Origin: Muricea muricata | Taxonomy: Eukaryota; Cnidaria; Anthozoa; Malacalcyonacea; Plexauridae | Direction: 5' to 3' | DNA length: 64,000 bases | Assembly (NCBI GenBank): GCA_963855995.1 | Contig: OY979726.1 | Location: 518,501 to 582,500 of the forward strand | Shown: positions 52,701-64,000 of the stretch, piece by piece | How positions within the stretch are numbered: the stretch's first letter is position 1 | Layout of the letters: every line of letters begins with the position of its first letter | The notes under the pieces: generated by a model | Database searches by the model: none | The model's input: only the letters and a program-made list of their open reading frames with translations | What the model was told of the DNA's origin: nothing | Program-made: the position numbers and the translations under genes

Positions 52701-55700
52701 AATGAGACGAGAGGTAAAGCTTTGAATCTACGTGTAAACGTCAGAAATCGTGAATTACAGTACGTCCATCCGTCTAAGAAAGCGACATTTTGAAATCGGG
52801 TAGTGGCTGTGGAGTTTCTTATATGCAGCGAGAGTGACAATTTTGAAAGTTTCAAACAGAGCTTGCCAGTTTCTCGTTTGTTCAAATTCTATGCATGCTG
52901 CAATTTGGTGCAATAATAAGCATGTTATTATTTTATGCATGTATAAACAGGCATGTATAAACAGGCTCTTTAGGAACTCACATGTTAGTTTTGTTTATGC
53001 GAGGACTAACACTTTTCAAATGCTGATGTGTGTTGTGTTGCATTATGATATCTCGGGATTTTCAAATGTATTTTATCTCATTCTGTTCTGGAAAGCAGGA
53101 ATTTCAGGCAACTTCCTTTGTCGCACTAATTCGGGAAAAATGTTTGTATAGATTTCATGTGCAGGTTATATGTGTTATTTTGCAGGAACATCTTATGCAG
53201 CGAGATAGATTGCTGCAAAACAAGATTCACCAAGCCTTCCGTCGGTCTGAACATCAACTCCTGAAAGCTTTAGAAGCAAGGAAAGCTGAAGTGAAAGTAC
53301 GAGATAACTGATTTCAATTCTCGCTTTAGTCGTAGAAACTATGATATTATGTGAAAAGAGCAGGTCAATGTCAGAAGCATGCCCAGAGATATGGACAACC
53401 AGATTCATAGTAATCTTTTCCCGTAGAGATGCGAGGATGCGATTTCAATTCCAGCTCGAGACAACAAACTTTTCCCTCTCCTCTGCAGTGTTAGGTTAAT
53501 ATATGTGAATCGAGTGGGTCCAATGTTTTGTTGAAGTCGTGGGCTTTTTCCGGTTTCCTCCCACGGGGAATGCTGACGGCGTGGGTTATTTAGGCTTTAG
53601 CTGATCCTTTCATCGTAGCTGCATGTGCTCTGTGATGAGACATGAGTCATAAGTTAGCTGGAAGATACACTGCGTACTTAGAAAGCATTTGATTCTTGGA
53701 TCAGGTTGAACTGCGCCCTTCGTTGCTCAGGTTTGCTCTAAGTTGCCGCTAGTAAGGATTATTAACACAAATATATGTACGTACTTATAGGTAGTTTAGC
53801 AAAACTAATACCCCCCCCTTTTTTATAGACAATGTATGGTGAACTGGTGATGGCTGATGGAGAATACGGGGGAAGCAAAGGTCGGAGATGGAAAGTGGAT
53901 TGGAACAGGTCGCCCCAGCCCATTCAAGTTAAACTGAAGTGTCTTCGTGGAATTAAGGACAAATTACCAGGTGTGCTAACATTTATTGTTTTGTTGTGTC
54001 TTCGTGTATAAAATTAGCCATTTCTCACTTGGGAACCGCAGGGCATCTGGGGAGTGTTTGGAGGGGCAATGAGAAGTGGCGGGAAACTTTACATGTTAAA
54101 ATTGGAGCAAGAAAGTACAAAAGATTCCCCGTTATCGATGAGAAAAAGCCTCAAAGGTTGCTTGCAATATTCGTTCCATGTCTCATGACTGCTGACTGAC
54201 TGCTATCGCACTGTCCCTCCAAACAATCCATGCATGCTTTGCAGTCTCGTCTTGGAAATCTCTAATTGTTTCCATATTTTCAGCTGGTCGTTATGTTCTC
54301 ATGGTGTCGCTGTATGATCGTCTCGGGGGTCACGTGATGAAATGGTCCAATCTTAAAGGCCAACAATGGGGTGGGGCTACTCTGCCGCTATTTCACGAGG
54401 GAGAATTCTATAACATCGAAATGAAGGTTTGCTATTACGATTGTACCACATGCAGCCATATAACAGAGCCATCCAGTTAAATATGCATCTGCTCGTTTAG
54501 ATTGATCAAAGTGTGTTCACCGTGTGTCCTGCACGACCGGACATTCGTCCTGGAATGGTTCTCGTATTCGAGTTGTTTCTCCTCCGAGGTGCTGTTACTC
54601 CTACAGATCGCGTCGTGGCCTGGGGCTGCTTCCCTATATGCGACTCAAACTTCAGAGTCGTGGAAGGGAAGTGAGTAAACTCCCAACTAAATAAATTTCC
54701 ATTTCCTTGAATAATTACATAGAATGTAACCATTTTTACTCTGATCTAAACCCTGGGCATCCTTCTTCATCTGTTTTTGATTTCAGGTACAAAACCCCGT
54801 TCCTTCGAGGCGATATGGACACAGCTATTGACACTTACCAAAGAATGGAGGAACTCATTGCAGAGGATATTGATCATTGGTTGTGTAATCTATATTTTGA
54901 CGTTGTTCTCTTACCAAGGTACGTACAGTATACAGTGGCAGCTTTGAACTAAACTAACTTCATTAATACTTGATCAGTTCTAAACTTCGTCCTAGAGGTC
55001 CAGTAAGGATCATCTCTTATTGATCCAGTGTTACTACAGGAGGAAACCTAAACTAAACTAACTTTATTTATACTGGATAGCTCTATCAGTTCTAAACTCT
55101 TCTTCCAGGTACATGGCTGGACAGAAGGAATATGAAGTTGAGCTCCAGTTTACCTCAAACTTGCTCGGTCATCCGAAACGCACTAAGACTGGGGAAGAAC
55201 TACCTGACGGAGAGGAGCCTGTATACGGGTCTCATAGTGATATCCAGTCCCAAGGATCGCGTAATTCACGTCGGGGAAGCAAGGCATCCAGTGCCATGGA
55301 GTAAGTCTTCTTCAAATCAGTTTCTTTCCCAGTTGATCTGAAAACACGGAAAAGTAGGGGCACCAGTTGTCAAATAGAAATCCATTTTTCGATCGAAATT
55401 ATCAAGTTTAAATTTCTGGTAGACTTATAATTTTCTTTTTTAAAGACAGTTACTAAGTTTCAACAAGTTTCACAAAGGAAAACAAAAGACATAAGTGATT
55501 AACAGCAGCAAAATGGATTTCTATTTGGTGGCTACAATCTTGGCCAGAAGTTCGTGGAACGTCTCGAAATATTTCCAAACATCTAATATAAAGGCGTGTT
55601 AAAACGATATCGCGCCTCCCCCCGCTCCCCCATTCAATGTTGCTGTGTCACATCTCTACTGCATGTTTCATTGATGTCTGTGGTCAATGACCAGCCATAA

Positions 55701-58700
55701 ATATCTACCTCACATCAACATTGGGAGGGGGGGGGAGTCATCAGATTTGAGCAAAACTCAATCATCGTTCTACCATTTATGGCCAAGATTGTAGTTTCAG
55801 GCCTTTTACTCGTGGTCAGGTCAGCTAGTTGTTAGTAACGATAATCTCTCATTGATAGATTAACACTTTTTAGAATAAGTTCCTTGTATGTTTGCATGGT
55901 CAATATCAAATTGAAATATAATTTTGTTGAAATACCACGTAAGTTTGTCATCGCAAATGAACTTACGTGGTGTTTTCACAAAATTATATTTTAACTTTCT
56001 AAAATGTCTTCAAAATCCTGTGGTATTAGCATTATTTTAAATTTTTCAGGGCAAGTTTAGCAAGCGAGGCAAAAGAATCCGATGATAAGAACAGCGAGAG
56101 AAAAATGTCTGCCTCAGCTCAAGATCTCCAGTTGCCAATAACACCACTCAAAAGTCCAGTAAGTCCTTATTGGACCTTTATAAAGAACAGTTTAGAACTG
56201 ATAGAACAATCTAGTATAAATAAAGTTAGTTTGGTTTAGGTTTCCTCTTGTAAAAACACTGGATCAATAAGAGATGATCCTTACTGGACCTCTAGGAAGA
56301 ACTGTTTAGAACTGATAGAGCTATCTAGTATGAATAAAGTTAGTTTAGTTTAGGTTTTCTCCTGTAGTAACACTGGATCAATAAGAGATGATCCTTACTG
56401 GACCTCTAGGAAGAACAGTTTAGAACTGATAGAGCTATCCAGTATAAATAAAGTTAGTTTAGTTTAGGTTTCCTCTTGTAGTAACACTGGATCAATAAGA
56501 GATGATCCTTACTGGACCCCTATAGGAAGAACAGTTTAGAACTGACAGAGCTAGCTAGTATAGGATAAAGTTAGTTTAGTTTAGCTTTCCTCCCGCTCTT
56601 GTGGTCTTAACTCTCATTTATTTGCGATCCAGTCGACTCCTGATAGAAACAGTCCAAGTCATCAACGACCTTCGACAGTCTTACACACTTCACGTAAACT
56701 TCATGAAGCGGCCAATGTATTAGAAGGGTTAAGTGATGATAGTGGGACAGATTTTTCCGATGATGAAGTTGCTGAAATACGAAAACAAGAGGGTTTTAAA
56801 CCCGTGAAGGGGAAACCGGGAATGTATTATAAAGTGAGTGAATTCAATTTCTAGAAAAGATAAATATAACTTGACATCGTGTTTGGGTCGGTAAATGGAT
56901 TGTAGGTAATGTATCTTGTGTGCCTATCGCTTGTTTAGAAACATCTGGCCAACCCTGTGGATACTTACCATAAAAAGTTGTACACCATGCTGCCTAAAAC
57001 ACCATTGCTGAGCCGACGTAATGGCAAGAAGCGTAAGATGACCCACTTGGAGGAGCTTGAACAACATACATTTTCGGTCAAGTAAGACATTTTCTCTCTC
57101 GCTAAACAACAGATGATCCTTACTAGACCTCTAGGAAGAACAGTTTAGAACTGATAGAGCTATCCAGTATAAACAAAGTTAGTTTAGTTTAAGTTTCCTC
57201 CTGTAGTAACACTGGATCAATAAGAGATGATCCTTACTGGACCTCTAGGAAGAACAGTTTAGAACTGATAGAGCTATCCAGTATAAATTAGTTTAGTTTA
57301 GGTTTCCTCCTGTAGCAACACTGGATCAATAAGAGATGATCCTTACAGGATCTTTAGGAAGAACAGTTTAGAACTGATAGAGCTATCCAATATAAATAAA
57401 GTTAGTTTAGTGTAGGTTTCCTCCTGTAGTAACACTGTGTAATTCTTGCCGATGTAGATATTTATTGTAAACAAAGTTTGTCTTGGTCACTAACTCTACA
57501 TCCTTTTTCGCGCAGGAGTTGCTGGTCAAATAAAGGTCGCATTCCTCGCCGTGGTCGTGAGAAAATGCAATACATCGGGAGGCAATTCTTGTCAGAGCTT
57601 GGCCTCTCACAATGGCGTTCCCGCGAGTTCTGGGCGATGTTATTAATGCTGATTTTAACTTGGTTTATCCGCATCTATGCTCATTATGGAGGGCAATGGA
57701 TTTATCTTACTGCCATTCTAATACCAATCAACAAGTAAGATATACTTTTAGTGTATTAAATATTTAATGGTTTGTTCACGTTCAGGAAACATGGCTAAGA
57801 AACAATGTTTCCTGACTTGACCACCTTCGTAAAACACGGCTAAGAAACAATGTTTTCTAGTTTGTGCACCTTCAGGAAACACGGCTAGGAAACAATGTTT
57901 TCTGGTTTGTACATCTTGATGAAGCATGGCTAGGAAACAATGTTTCCTGGTTTGTCCACCTTCATGAAACATGGCTAGAAAACAATTTTTTCTGGTTTGT
58001 CTATCTTCAGGAAACATGGCTAGGAAACAATGTTTCCTCGTTTGCCTACCTTCAAGAAACAATTATTTTGTCAAAATATTTGAGCGTCAACGAACTCTCT
58101 CTATTTCTTCATAGGTTTCAATTCCTTCCTTACACAACAAACTTAAACTACCAGAGCACCTTACTGCAAACAAGACAGGAAATTTCTCTTGTTATTCTCG
58201 GCCCATTTACGAACATCATAATAGTCTGTGTCATGGTTTTCGTCAGTTGGTTGATGCAACGACTGTTTGGAAGATTTCCAAGTATACTTTCGAGGTTCGT
58301 GATGGCTTATGGCATTAATACACTACTTGATCCTTTGTGGATACTCGTTGTTGATACCGCTTTAAAAAGGTAAGAAGTATTCCAGGCTTAATACTTGGTT
58401 GCTCCTTGTTCAGTGTAGGTAGTATTCTACAATAAACTGTCGTGGTTTGTGTCTGAACTACCTGGAAAAGATATCTCAAACGTAGTGGTCCAGTGTAGGT
58501 AGTATTCTACAATAAGCTGTCGTGGTTTGAGTCTGAACTACCTGAAAAAGATATCTCAAACGTGGTGGTCCAGTGTAGGTAGTATTCTACAATAAGCTGT
58601 CGTGGTTTGTGTCTTTTTAAAAATGTAAAATGTAATTTTTTTCGAAGGTATCGTTTACTCGGAGGCGATATTCCGATCGGAGATGCGTACAAACTATACT

Positions 58701-60873
58701 GGCATTTTGATCGTTATGAGAAGAATGGAATTATTGGAATATTCATCACCGTATTTCTGTACATAGTCACAGTATTCTCTGCCGCCACTGTCCTCTATAT
58801 GTACTTTCTCAGAGTTCACAACAGTGGACGGTTACTGGATGTGTATCACAGGTGAGGGAATTTGTATTTTGAGCATTACCACCTCAACGAGTTGCATGAG
58901 AGTTGAGAAGCGAGAGTTTGTATCAGAGTTTTCTCAAATTTCATGTCCTGGTCAAACAAGAACAAGAGTTGCCTGAGATTTGACAAGCGAGAGTTTGTAT
59001 GAGAGTTGATGAGAGCTGACAAGCGAGAGTTTGTATGAGGGTTTTCTCAACTGTCATGTCGTGGCATTGAACATTTGAATTATTGAATATGCAAATCGCG
59101 TGGGTATTAACTCTGTGCTTTCATGCTTGTTTGAACCGCGGCTTAACTATAGTTTTTGTTACGTCACAGATTAAACAGCAAAGAAGATGGGTTTTTCATC
59201 CCGTATGATCTGGAAGTTTCTCTGGAAGAGCTCACCTACATCTGTCGTAAAGCCGAGCAATGGAGAGGGGAGGAGGGCGAGCGGCGTAAAGTGGCCGTCT
59301 ATGATTACGTCTGGGAGGAGGAAGAGGTAAAGAGAAAGGCTGGGAGGATGGGGTGGGAGAGGGGGTATTCGCCCTTTTGACATGATATGTTAAAGTATGT
59401 TTGTAAAACTGGCTCTCCCTCTCATTTCTTTGGGTAATATGGATGCATATGGATAACGCACAGCTAGGATTAAACATATTCAAATTGAAAACGCTAGAAA
59501 AGATAGATTTACCCACGTGTATTAACCCTGGCAACGGAAGCTGATTTCTTTAGGGGGCGTGTTAGAAGAGAATTACAATAGTTATAAAGGAATTCAAGTA
59601 ATAGTGACAGTCAGATGGATAGTTATTTACAAATAGTAGAAATAATATTAAATAGTACAAATTAAAAAATAGTTAAGACTTAAGTAGTTATTTTTAGAAA
59701 CAGTAGAGTAGTTATTTACAAAAGGTATAAAGGTATAGTTATTTACAAAACAGTATGAAGTTATTATATGCTTTCCACTAGGAAAAATATGAGCAGCAAT
59801 TTTTTTTGAAAGAATGATAGGGAATTGCGCTCCCTGAAGACTTTTCAAGACAGCGAGCGTTTTCAATTTCAATATCTTTGACCTACTGTATGTTTCATTT
59901 TTGAAATATAGTCCTGTGTTTGTGATTGTGATCAATAACACTCGATCAATAATTAATCCAATACTCTTCTAGTTGGATGAAAAACTTTGGGACAAGAATA
60001 AGAAGCGTCCCAGAAGGAATACTCGAGAGATCACGACTCACACATCAATACATACCTTGCATTTGGATGGTTTGAGAGAACTCTATCGCCATTTTCTCCG
60101 CTTGCCAGATGGGGCCATTGTTGAGGTTTGAAGACATTATGCTATTGTTTTGCCACAGTGCTTTGCAAGATTATAATGCGTTCACATCGCTTGCTTCGGC
60201 TTGATGATAACAAGTCTGCTGCAAGTTGTCAACAGGCTCGAAGCAAGTTGATTGTGAAGACTTTTTTTCCACAAGCTTGATGAATGTTGTTTCATTTGAA
60301 ATCTGCAAGTATTCGTATTTTCACTGACTTGCTGCAATATGATGAAGTTAACAGGCATGGTAATTCGATATTAACAAACTTGCATCAAAATCCGCACTGT
60401 TTGCATCCAGTCGGTGATATTTCTGATTGTTTTTAATGGAGCTAACAGTGAGTTTAGATGTGATTAAGGTTCGGTGAATTGAGTAAGTCACCTAAGAACA
60501 AGGACCATTCCTGGAAAATATGCATTTCTATTTTAAGGTGTTCGGTGAAATGCCATTGACTGGAGTTGACGAGAGCGTAAAACAAGCTATACTACAAAGA
60601 AACACTTTCGAAAATATGGACGTGGTTAGTTCAGTTACCACTTTGAGATCAAGACGGGGTTCGCATGTCGCTGCAGTGAATTCTGGGGCGAATTTCTTTG
60701 GCACAATTTCTCCAGCCACTGCGGGCTCAGGTAATGTATTACCGCAGGCCAACGACGCAGGCTCACGACGCCAGTCCAGAGTCCAATTTAGTGACCTCCC
60801 GGCTAGAGACACTCAGACTTTGGATTTACCTAGCACCAGTAAAGCCGTACCGGGGGGAAGCTCCCCTGTCTGA
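46745..60873 (+). CDS. Large C2-like and multi-pass membrane protein, tentatively OFCC1-like
   Basis: Twenty exons: 46745-47308, 49843-50272, 51191-51376, 51768-52015, 52552-52713, 53186-53296, 53829-53970, 54284-54426, 54501-54670, 54787-54918, 55109-55300, 56050-56158, 56633-56833, 56939-57081, 57516-57734, 58115-58369, 58648-58851, 59170-59326, 59973-60125 and 60538-60873. They sum to 4257 bases, in frame, 1418 residues. In order: basic then acidic disordered N-terminus (to about 390); a block with YIDELKLQMADSAVQEYVDD; a charged coiled coil (about 477-565); a C2-like beta domain from PIQVKLKCLRGIKDKLP to about 765; a Ser/Asp-rich linker; and at least three hydrophobic segments (FWAMLLMLILTWFIRIY, ISLVILGPFTNIIIVCVMV, IGIFITVFLYIVTVFSA). 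It resembles the poorly studied orofacial cleft candidate protein OFCC1 from memory only. The acceptor of exon 3 is the least certain junction (51180 is an alternative). Confidence 0.82.
47334..47602. mobile_element. MITE in intron 1 of the 1418-residue gene
   Basis: The ends AAGCCCCGTACAAACGAGC and GCTCGTCTACACGGGGCTT are inverted repeats, continued by AAGTTTTCCTTGACA and TGTCAAGGAAAACTT. It lies about 25 bases after the exon 1 donor and has no coding capacity. Confidence 0.8.
48350..48535. repeat. Short tandem repeat of about 80 bp in intron 1
   Basis: Two to three units share ATCTTGAAATACACGTCCTT, TAAACTTCAAACTGTTGG and TTCTCAGTGTAGGTAG. It is an intron-specific minisatellite unrelated to the 114-bp repeat. 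Confidence 0.75.
48900..49104 (+). other. Unassigned open frame without an ATG
   Basis: After a TCGTGCAG acceptor-like site the frame reads GLRFYVEYCRFKEAVQ, continues LLDLAGNILNRVLPGKHKV and stays open to a stop at about 49102. It looks more protein-like than its surroundings (balanced composition, amphipathic pattern) but has no start codon and no clear donor that joins it to neighbours. It could be a relic of a gene, an alternative exon or chance. No family was recognised. Confidence 0.25.
49188..49229 (+). other. Possible alternative first exon of the 1418-residue gene
   Basis: ATG followed by 14 codons (MIRSNRRKRPKRVQ) and a CAG/GTTTGT donor. Its phase matches exon 2 at 49843, so it would give a shorter protein without the 188-residue exon 1. 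It is basic like the start of exon 1. Only phase and donor support it. Confidence 0.25.
50278..51140 (-). repeat. 114-bp satellite, reverse array in intron 2 of the 1418-residue gene
   Basis: Seven to eight tandem units, the second longest array in the window. It starts about five bases after the GTAAGG donor of exon 2 and ends about 50 bases before exon 3, so nearly the whole intron is satellite. Neighbouring units are very similar, which indicates recent homogenisation. Confidence 0.93.
52018..52185 (+). repeat. 114-bp satellite, forward array abutting the exon 4 donor
   Basis: The donor GTATGG at 52016 runs straight into repeat sequence (GGCTCTAAGACTGTTCTTCC), followed by one more unit. 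A short further piece lies at about 52408-52440. Between them is a MITE-like sequence (52205-52395). Confidence 0.87.
52205..52395. mobile_element. MITE-like insertion in intron 4
   Basis: GTGGGGGTCAACCCAAAATG near the left end pairs loosely with TTGGAGTTGACCCCCAGTG near the right end. An inverted relative lies at about 45510-45690. It seems to interrupt a 114-bp satellite array. Confidence 0.6.
54945..55108 (+). repeat. 114-bp satellite forming most of intron 10 and its acceptor
   Basis: The intron 54919-55108 begins with about 30 unrelated bases and then consists of about one and a half units. The last unit ends in TCTAAACTCTTCTTCCAG, which is the repeat's own TCTAAACTGTTCTTCCTAG segment with changes, and this AG is the acceptor of exon 11. 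Confidence 0.88.
55880..56000. mobile_element. Penelope-like or related remnant in intron 11
   Basis: Shares AATATCAAATT, ATATAATTTTGT, an inverted ACCACGTAAGTTTG and CTTACGTGGTGTTT pair and ACAAAATTATATTTTA with 15105-15365 in EXTL3 copy 2. Here the CTGATGA part is missing. Confidence 0.5.
56163..56590 (-). repeat. 114-bp satellite, reverse array in intron 12
   Basis: Four units that begin within a few bases of the exon 12 donor (CCA/GTAAGTCC) and end about 40 bases before exon 13. Intron 12 is nearly all satellite. Confidence 0.92.
57108..57437 (-). repeat. 114-bp satellite, reverse array in intron 14
   Basis: Three units starting about 25 bases after the exon 14 donor and filling most of the intron up to about 80 bases before exon 15. 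Confidence 0.92.
57770..58068. repeat. 45-bp minisatellite in intron 15
   Basis: Six to seven units of 45 bases with GGAAACATGGCTAGGAAACA and ATGTTTCCTGGTTTG. The unit length is a multiple of three, so both strands stay open for about 100 codons. It is intronic, and the translations are repetitive, so this is not taken as coding. Confidence 0.9.
58411..58612. repeat. 80-bp minisatellite in intron 16
   Basis: Two and a half units of exactly 80 bases (CAGTGTAGGTAG at 58411, 58491 and 58571) with AGCTGTCGTGGTTTG and GATATCTCAAACG. Confidence 0.9.
58885..59065. repeat. Minisatellite B, reverse orientation, in intron 17
   Basis: AGTTGAGAAGCGAGAGTTTG and GTCCTGGTCAAACAAGAAC are the reverse complements of units at 3745-4056 in the SDR gene. 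About two units. Confidence 0.85.
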
Positions 60874-61425
60874 TCTTCGTACATACGCACTTGTACATAT
60901 GACACAATATTTATAAATAGTACAAAGCACTATCGGAGGGTAGATAACGGGTATTCTATTGTTATCACTCCAGTATTTGAAAGTCGTGAACCAAAACACG
61001 ATTAGCAGGACTTTTTTAGTCCTTGTTTATACGAATTAATTCCTATCTGCTATCTTTCGATGCTTGCCATAATCAACCACACTTTTGCTGGTCAAAGGCG
61101 TGTCCAAAAAAGTATTTTCTTTAGTAGAACACTCTTAGGAGTGAAGTTGCGAGAGAGTTGAGAAGCGAGAGTTTGTATCTGATAGTTTCTCTCATGTCCT
61201 GGTCAAACGAGAATCGAAATCCTGTTCATCAACGTCTTTTTGTAGATCCATCTTATAGAGGTGATTTTAGATAACTAAAGATTATCAATGTATAATATTT
61301 ATACTAATAATTTATGTACCCATAACATATTTTTGTGACTAATTTATATATAATATATTTATTGGTAATATTCTGACTGTGTTTGGTCCTTATATTCTGC
61401 GTTGTGACGACAAGTCATGTGGACT

Positions 61426-61668
61426 ACACAGCCAAAAATGAACAACCTGTTCTGGCCTGATGAAAGCAGCATTAAACAATGTTTTGCTGCCCACATTGCT
61501 CAAGGTTGTCAACAATACTGAACAAGTTGTTGAGCCTGAACTAGCCTGCAATCTGGTGTAACAATGTTGAACAATATTGTTGACAATCTTGAACAATGTG
61601 GGCAGCAAAACATTGTTCAATGCTGTTTTCATCTGGCCAGAACAGGTTGTCCATTTTTTGCTGTGTGT
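61426..61668. mobile_element. Family A foldback element, best preserved copy
   Basis: ACACAGCCAAAAATGAACAA at the left pairs with TTGTCCATTTTTTGCTGTGT at the right. The arms continue through CCTGTTCTGGCC and GGCCAGAACAGG and through AACAATGTTTTGCTGCCCAC. It is about 243 bp with no gene. Related copies are at 1836-2034 and 5330-5482. Confidence 0.88.
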
Positions 61669-63228
61669 ATAATTTAATCTGCGCACGTGTGGAATGCGGC
61701 CTTTGAAAACGGAAAGTTTCAAAGAAACCTCTGTGTACTTTAGTGGCAGGAAAGGTGGAATATCTTCTGTGATCGATTCTTCTTTGTGATAGCTGAAGTA
61801 TAAAAGAGGTCTAAATTTCCACGCAGGAAACACGAACTTCAGTCGACAATCCCCGCAGGGTTCCTATACTGAGGGGTTTTTAAGATAAAGTAAACATATT
61901 TGAAGCTATTTATTGCTTGTAATACAAGTATATATGCCATCTTAAGAACCACCTGGGATACACATTACAGCATGCAGTGTAAAACCCAGTGATAACAGAC
62001 ACTTTGGACTGATTTTCATAGGTCTGTTCTAATAATTTATGTACCTGTAATTAACAATGGTACCCGTAATTATGGTAAACATATTTTCATGGATTAAACT
62101 AAACGCCTAAGGTCGGCTGTACGAAAGGTAAATAGCGTTATTCATCGCATCGTGATTTCATTAAACTTTCAGTATTTTCAAGTTGAAGTCATTTTTTATC
62201 TTTTGCGAATTGCGAGTTCAATATTCCTGGTGATAATGTGTCATTCTTTTTAAGTTTTTCTGTCGCAGTTAAAAAAATCACTGTGCGGCGAATGGCGCTA
62301 TCGACCTTCCACAACTGGAGTTATTTCGAAACCATCCTTTGCCTGGCTCAGTGTAAACCGATCAGTTACGAAGCGACGGCTACATTCCTCTTGTAGAGGC
62401 GTGAATGTGTTCATTCTCAGCGGGAGTGTTTCGAAACACTCGACGTCACGTGCTTTCTGCTAGCGCTCCTCAATCAAGCGAGTAGTAGTGAAAGAAAGAT
62501 TCCGACCCTTAGAAACCGAATGTGACTAGTCCTAGACCTTAAGAGGTGACACATCTCAATTCAAGTGTCCTGTCGCATTGAAGTCCTTACTGGACTTCCT
62601 TTACATCAACCCAAAGGGGAAATCGGCATGCCTCTCAAAGAACATCGCCCAAGATAAGGAAGAAATATTGAAATACTGGCCGTTAACAGGGGGGCAATAA
62701 TTACCTTATATTGCTGGTCAGTGGGCCAATAAGATCCACATGTAATCGGGTTAATAGCCACCAGTGGTTTGTACGGATTCCTGTAATTAAAATTCTCTGT
62801 CTGTAGACAGAACAGATTGGCCAAGTCCAATGCTAGATCAACTGCACCAAATTCTTTAACACCAACCTATTGGCCTTTTAAAAACAAAAGTCATTGTTTG
62901 TGATTCGTTCTTTGGAAAACCAATTTCTATAGTTTATTGTCTTTCATTGTTATAACCAACCATTCACAAACTACAGTATAGGATTGGCCTGGTCAACTAT
63001 TCGTCTGTTACCCAACTAGAGTGTAGCAAAAGTCTAGCCATTCGAACTCCGATCGTAATTAACAAAACCGTCAAAATACTCGTCACTGATCAATGACATC
63101 ATATGTCTGTGGCTCAGTCTTCATCTACGAATGTACATCGTTTCATATCGGCAACGGTAGCTTCTTTTGAAAGATGTTATTTAATACAGCCCGCGCGTTG
63201 CATGCCGGGGGAATCCATGTTTTGCTTG

Positions 63229-63236
63229 TGACGTCA
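63229..63236. promoter_or_regulatory. Perfect CRE (TGACGTCA) upstream of Scribble
   Basis: The palindromic CREB/ATF site lies 185 bases before the start codon, in a locally more GC-rich and CpG-containing stretch (GCCCGCGCG and GCATGCCGGGGG at about 63190-63210). This composition is typical of a housekeeping-type promoter. Function is inferred from the motif and position. Confidence 0.45.
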
Positions 63237-63417
63237 CAACGGCAGGGAGCGTTGAAAACTACGCCGAAAGCCGTGAAATATACTCAACTGTTAACAGAAA
63301 ATACGAAGTAAAAGCACTTATTTCATGTCACAGAGTGGAAATCGTTCGCTGTAAGTCGCGTAGAAGACAAGAACGTCGAGTTTACCCATGAAATTGCGAC
63401 GAAAATAGCGATTTTAG

Positions 63418-64000
<583 letters not shown>

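Noticed and set aside
57748-58373. Long frames on both strands around the 45-bp repeat
   Set aside because: The unit length is a multiple of three, so frames stay open by chance. Only the part from 58115 on belongs to an exon, as shown by its acceptor and phase.
62606-62830. Minus-strand frame of 74 codons before Scribble
   Set aside because: No family recognised, no splice context and no composition bias. Judged a chance frame or old repeat.

Overview
This is a eukaryotic, animal nuclear window: AT-rich, with GT-AG introns of a few hundred bases, many small foldback transposons, and proteins that match metazoan families. The introns, the element types and the gene content fit a non-bilaterian animal, most likely an anthozoan cnidarian. 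The organism is an inference. No gene was found on the minus strand.

Layout, all on the plus strand. (1) 2.8-4.6 kb: a four-exon membrane-anchored short-chain dehydrogenase of the SDR16C type (RDHE2, RDH10 and HSD17B11 relatives). (2) 5.8-44.9 kb: a tandem cluster of six exostosin-like 3 (EXTL3) genes. Each has one large first exon (membrane anchor, N-terminal stem, GT47 exostosin domain, start of GT64) and four small exons completing the GT64 transferase. Copy 1 keeps the ancestral sequence; copies 2-6 have diverged at the N-terminus and C-terminus but share a homogenised GT47 core. Two extra sets of exons 3-5 without exons 1-2 (30.4-31.2 and 38.6-39.4 kb) follow copies 4 and 5. Copy 5 is a recombinant between copy 6-like and copy 4-like sequence, made by an about 8-kb tandem duplication. 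Copy 6 has lost conserved transferase residues. (3) 46.7-60.9 kb: a 20-exon gene for a 1418-residue protein with a disordered acidic N-terminus, coiled coil, C2-like domain and several membrane segments; it tentatively resembles OFCC1. (4) 63.4 kb to the end: the first exons of Scribble, a leucine-rich-repeat polarity protein.

The most unusual non-coding feature is a repeat of about 114 bp, in tandem arrays in both orientations, lying almost entirely inside introns of the EXTL3 cluster and of the neighbouring gene. In the EXTL3 genes it is forward in intron 2 and reversed in intron 4, so exons 3 and 4 sit between inverted arrays. In the 46.7-60.9 kb gene some introns are nearly all repeat, array edges fall within a few bases of splice donors, and one acceptor lies inside a repeat unit. 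This raises the possibility of an intron-associated or introner-like element.

Exon coordinates come from reading splice junctions and checking reading phase. Every full gene model closes in frame. No transcripts or database searches were available.
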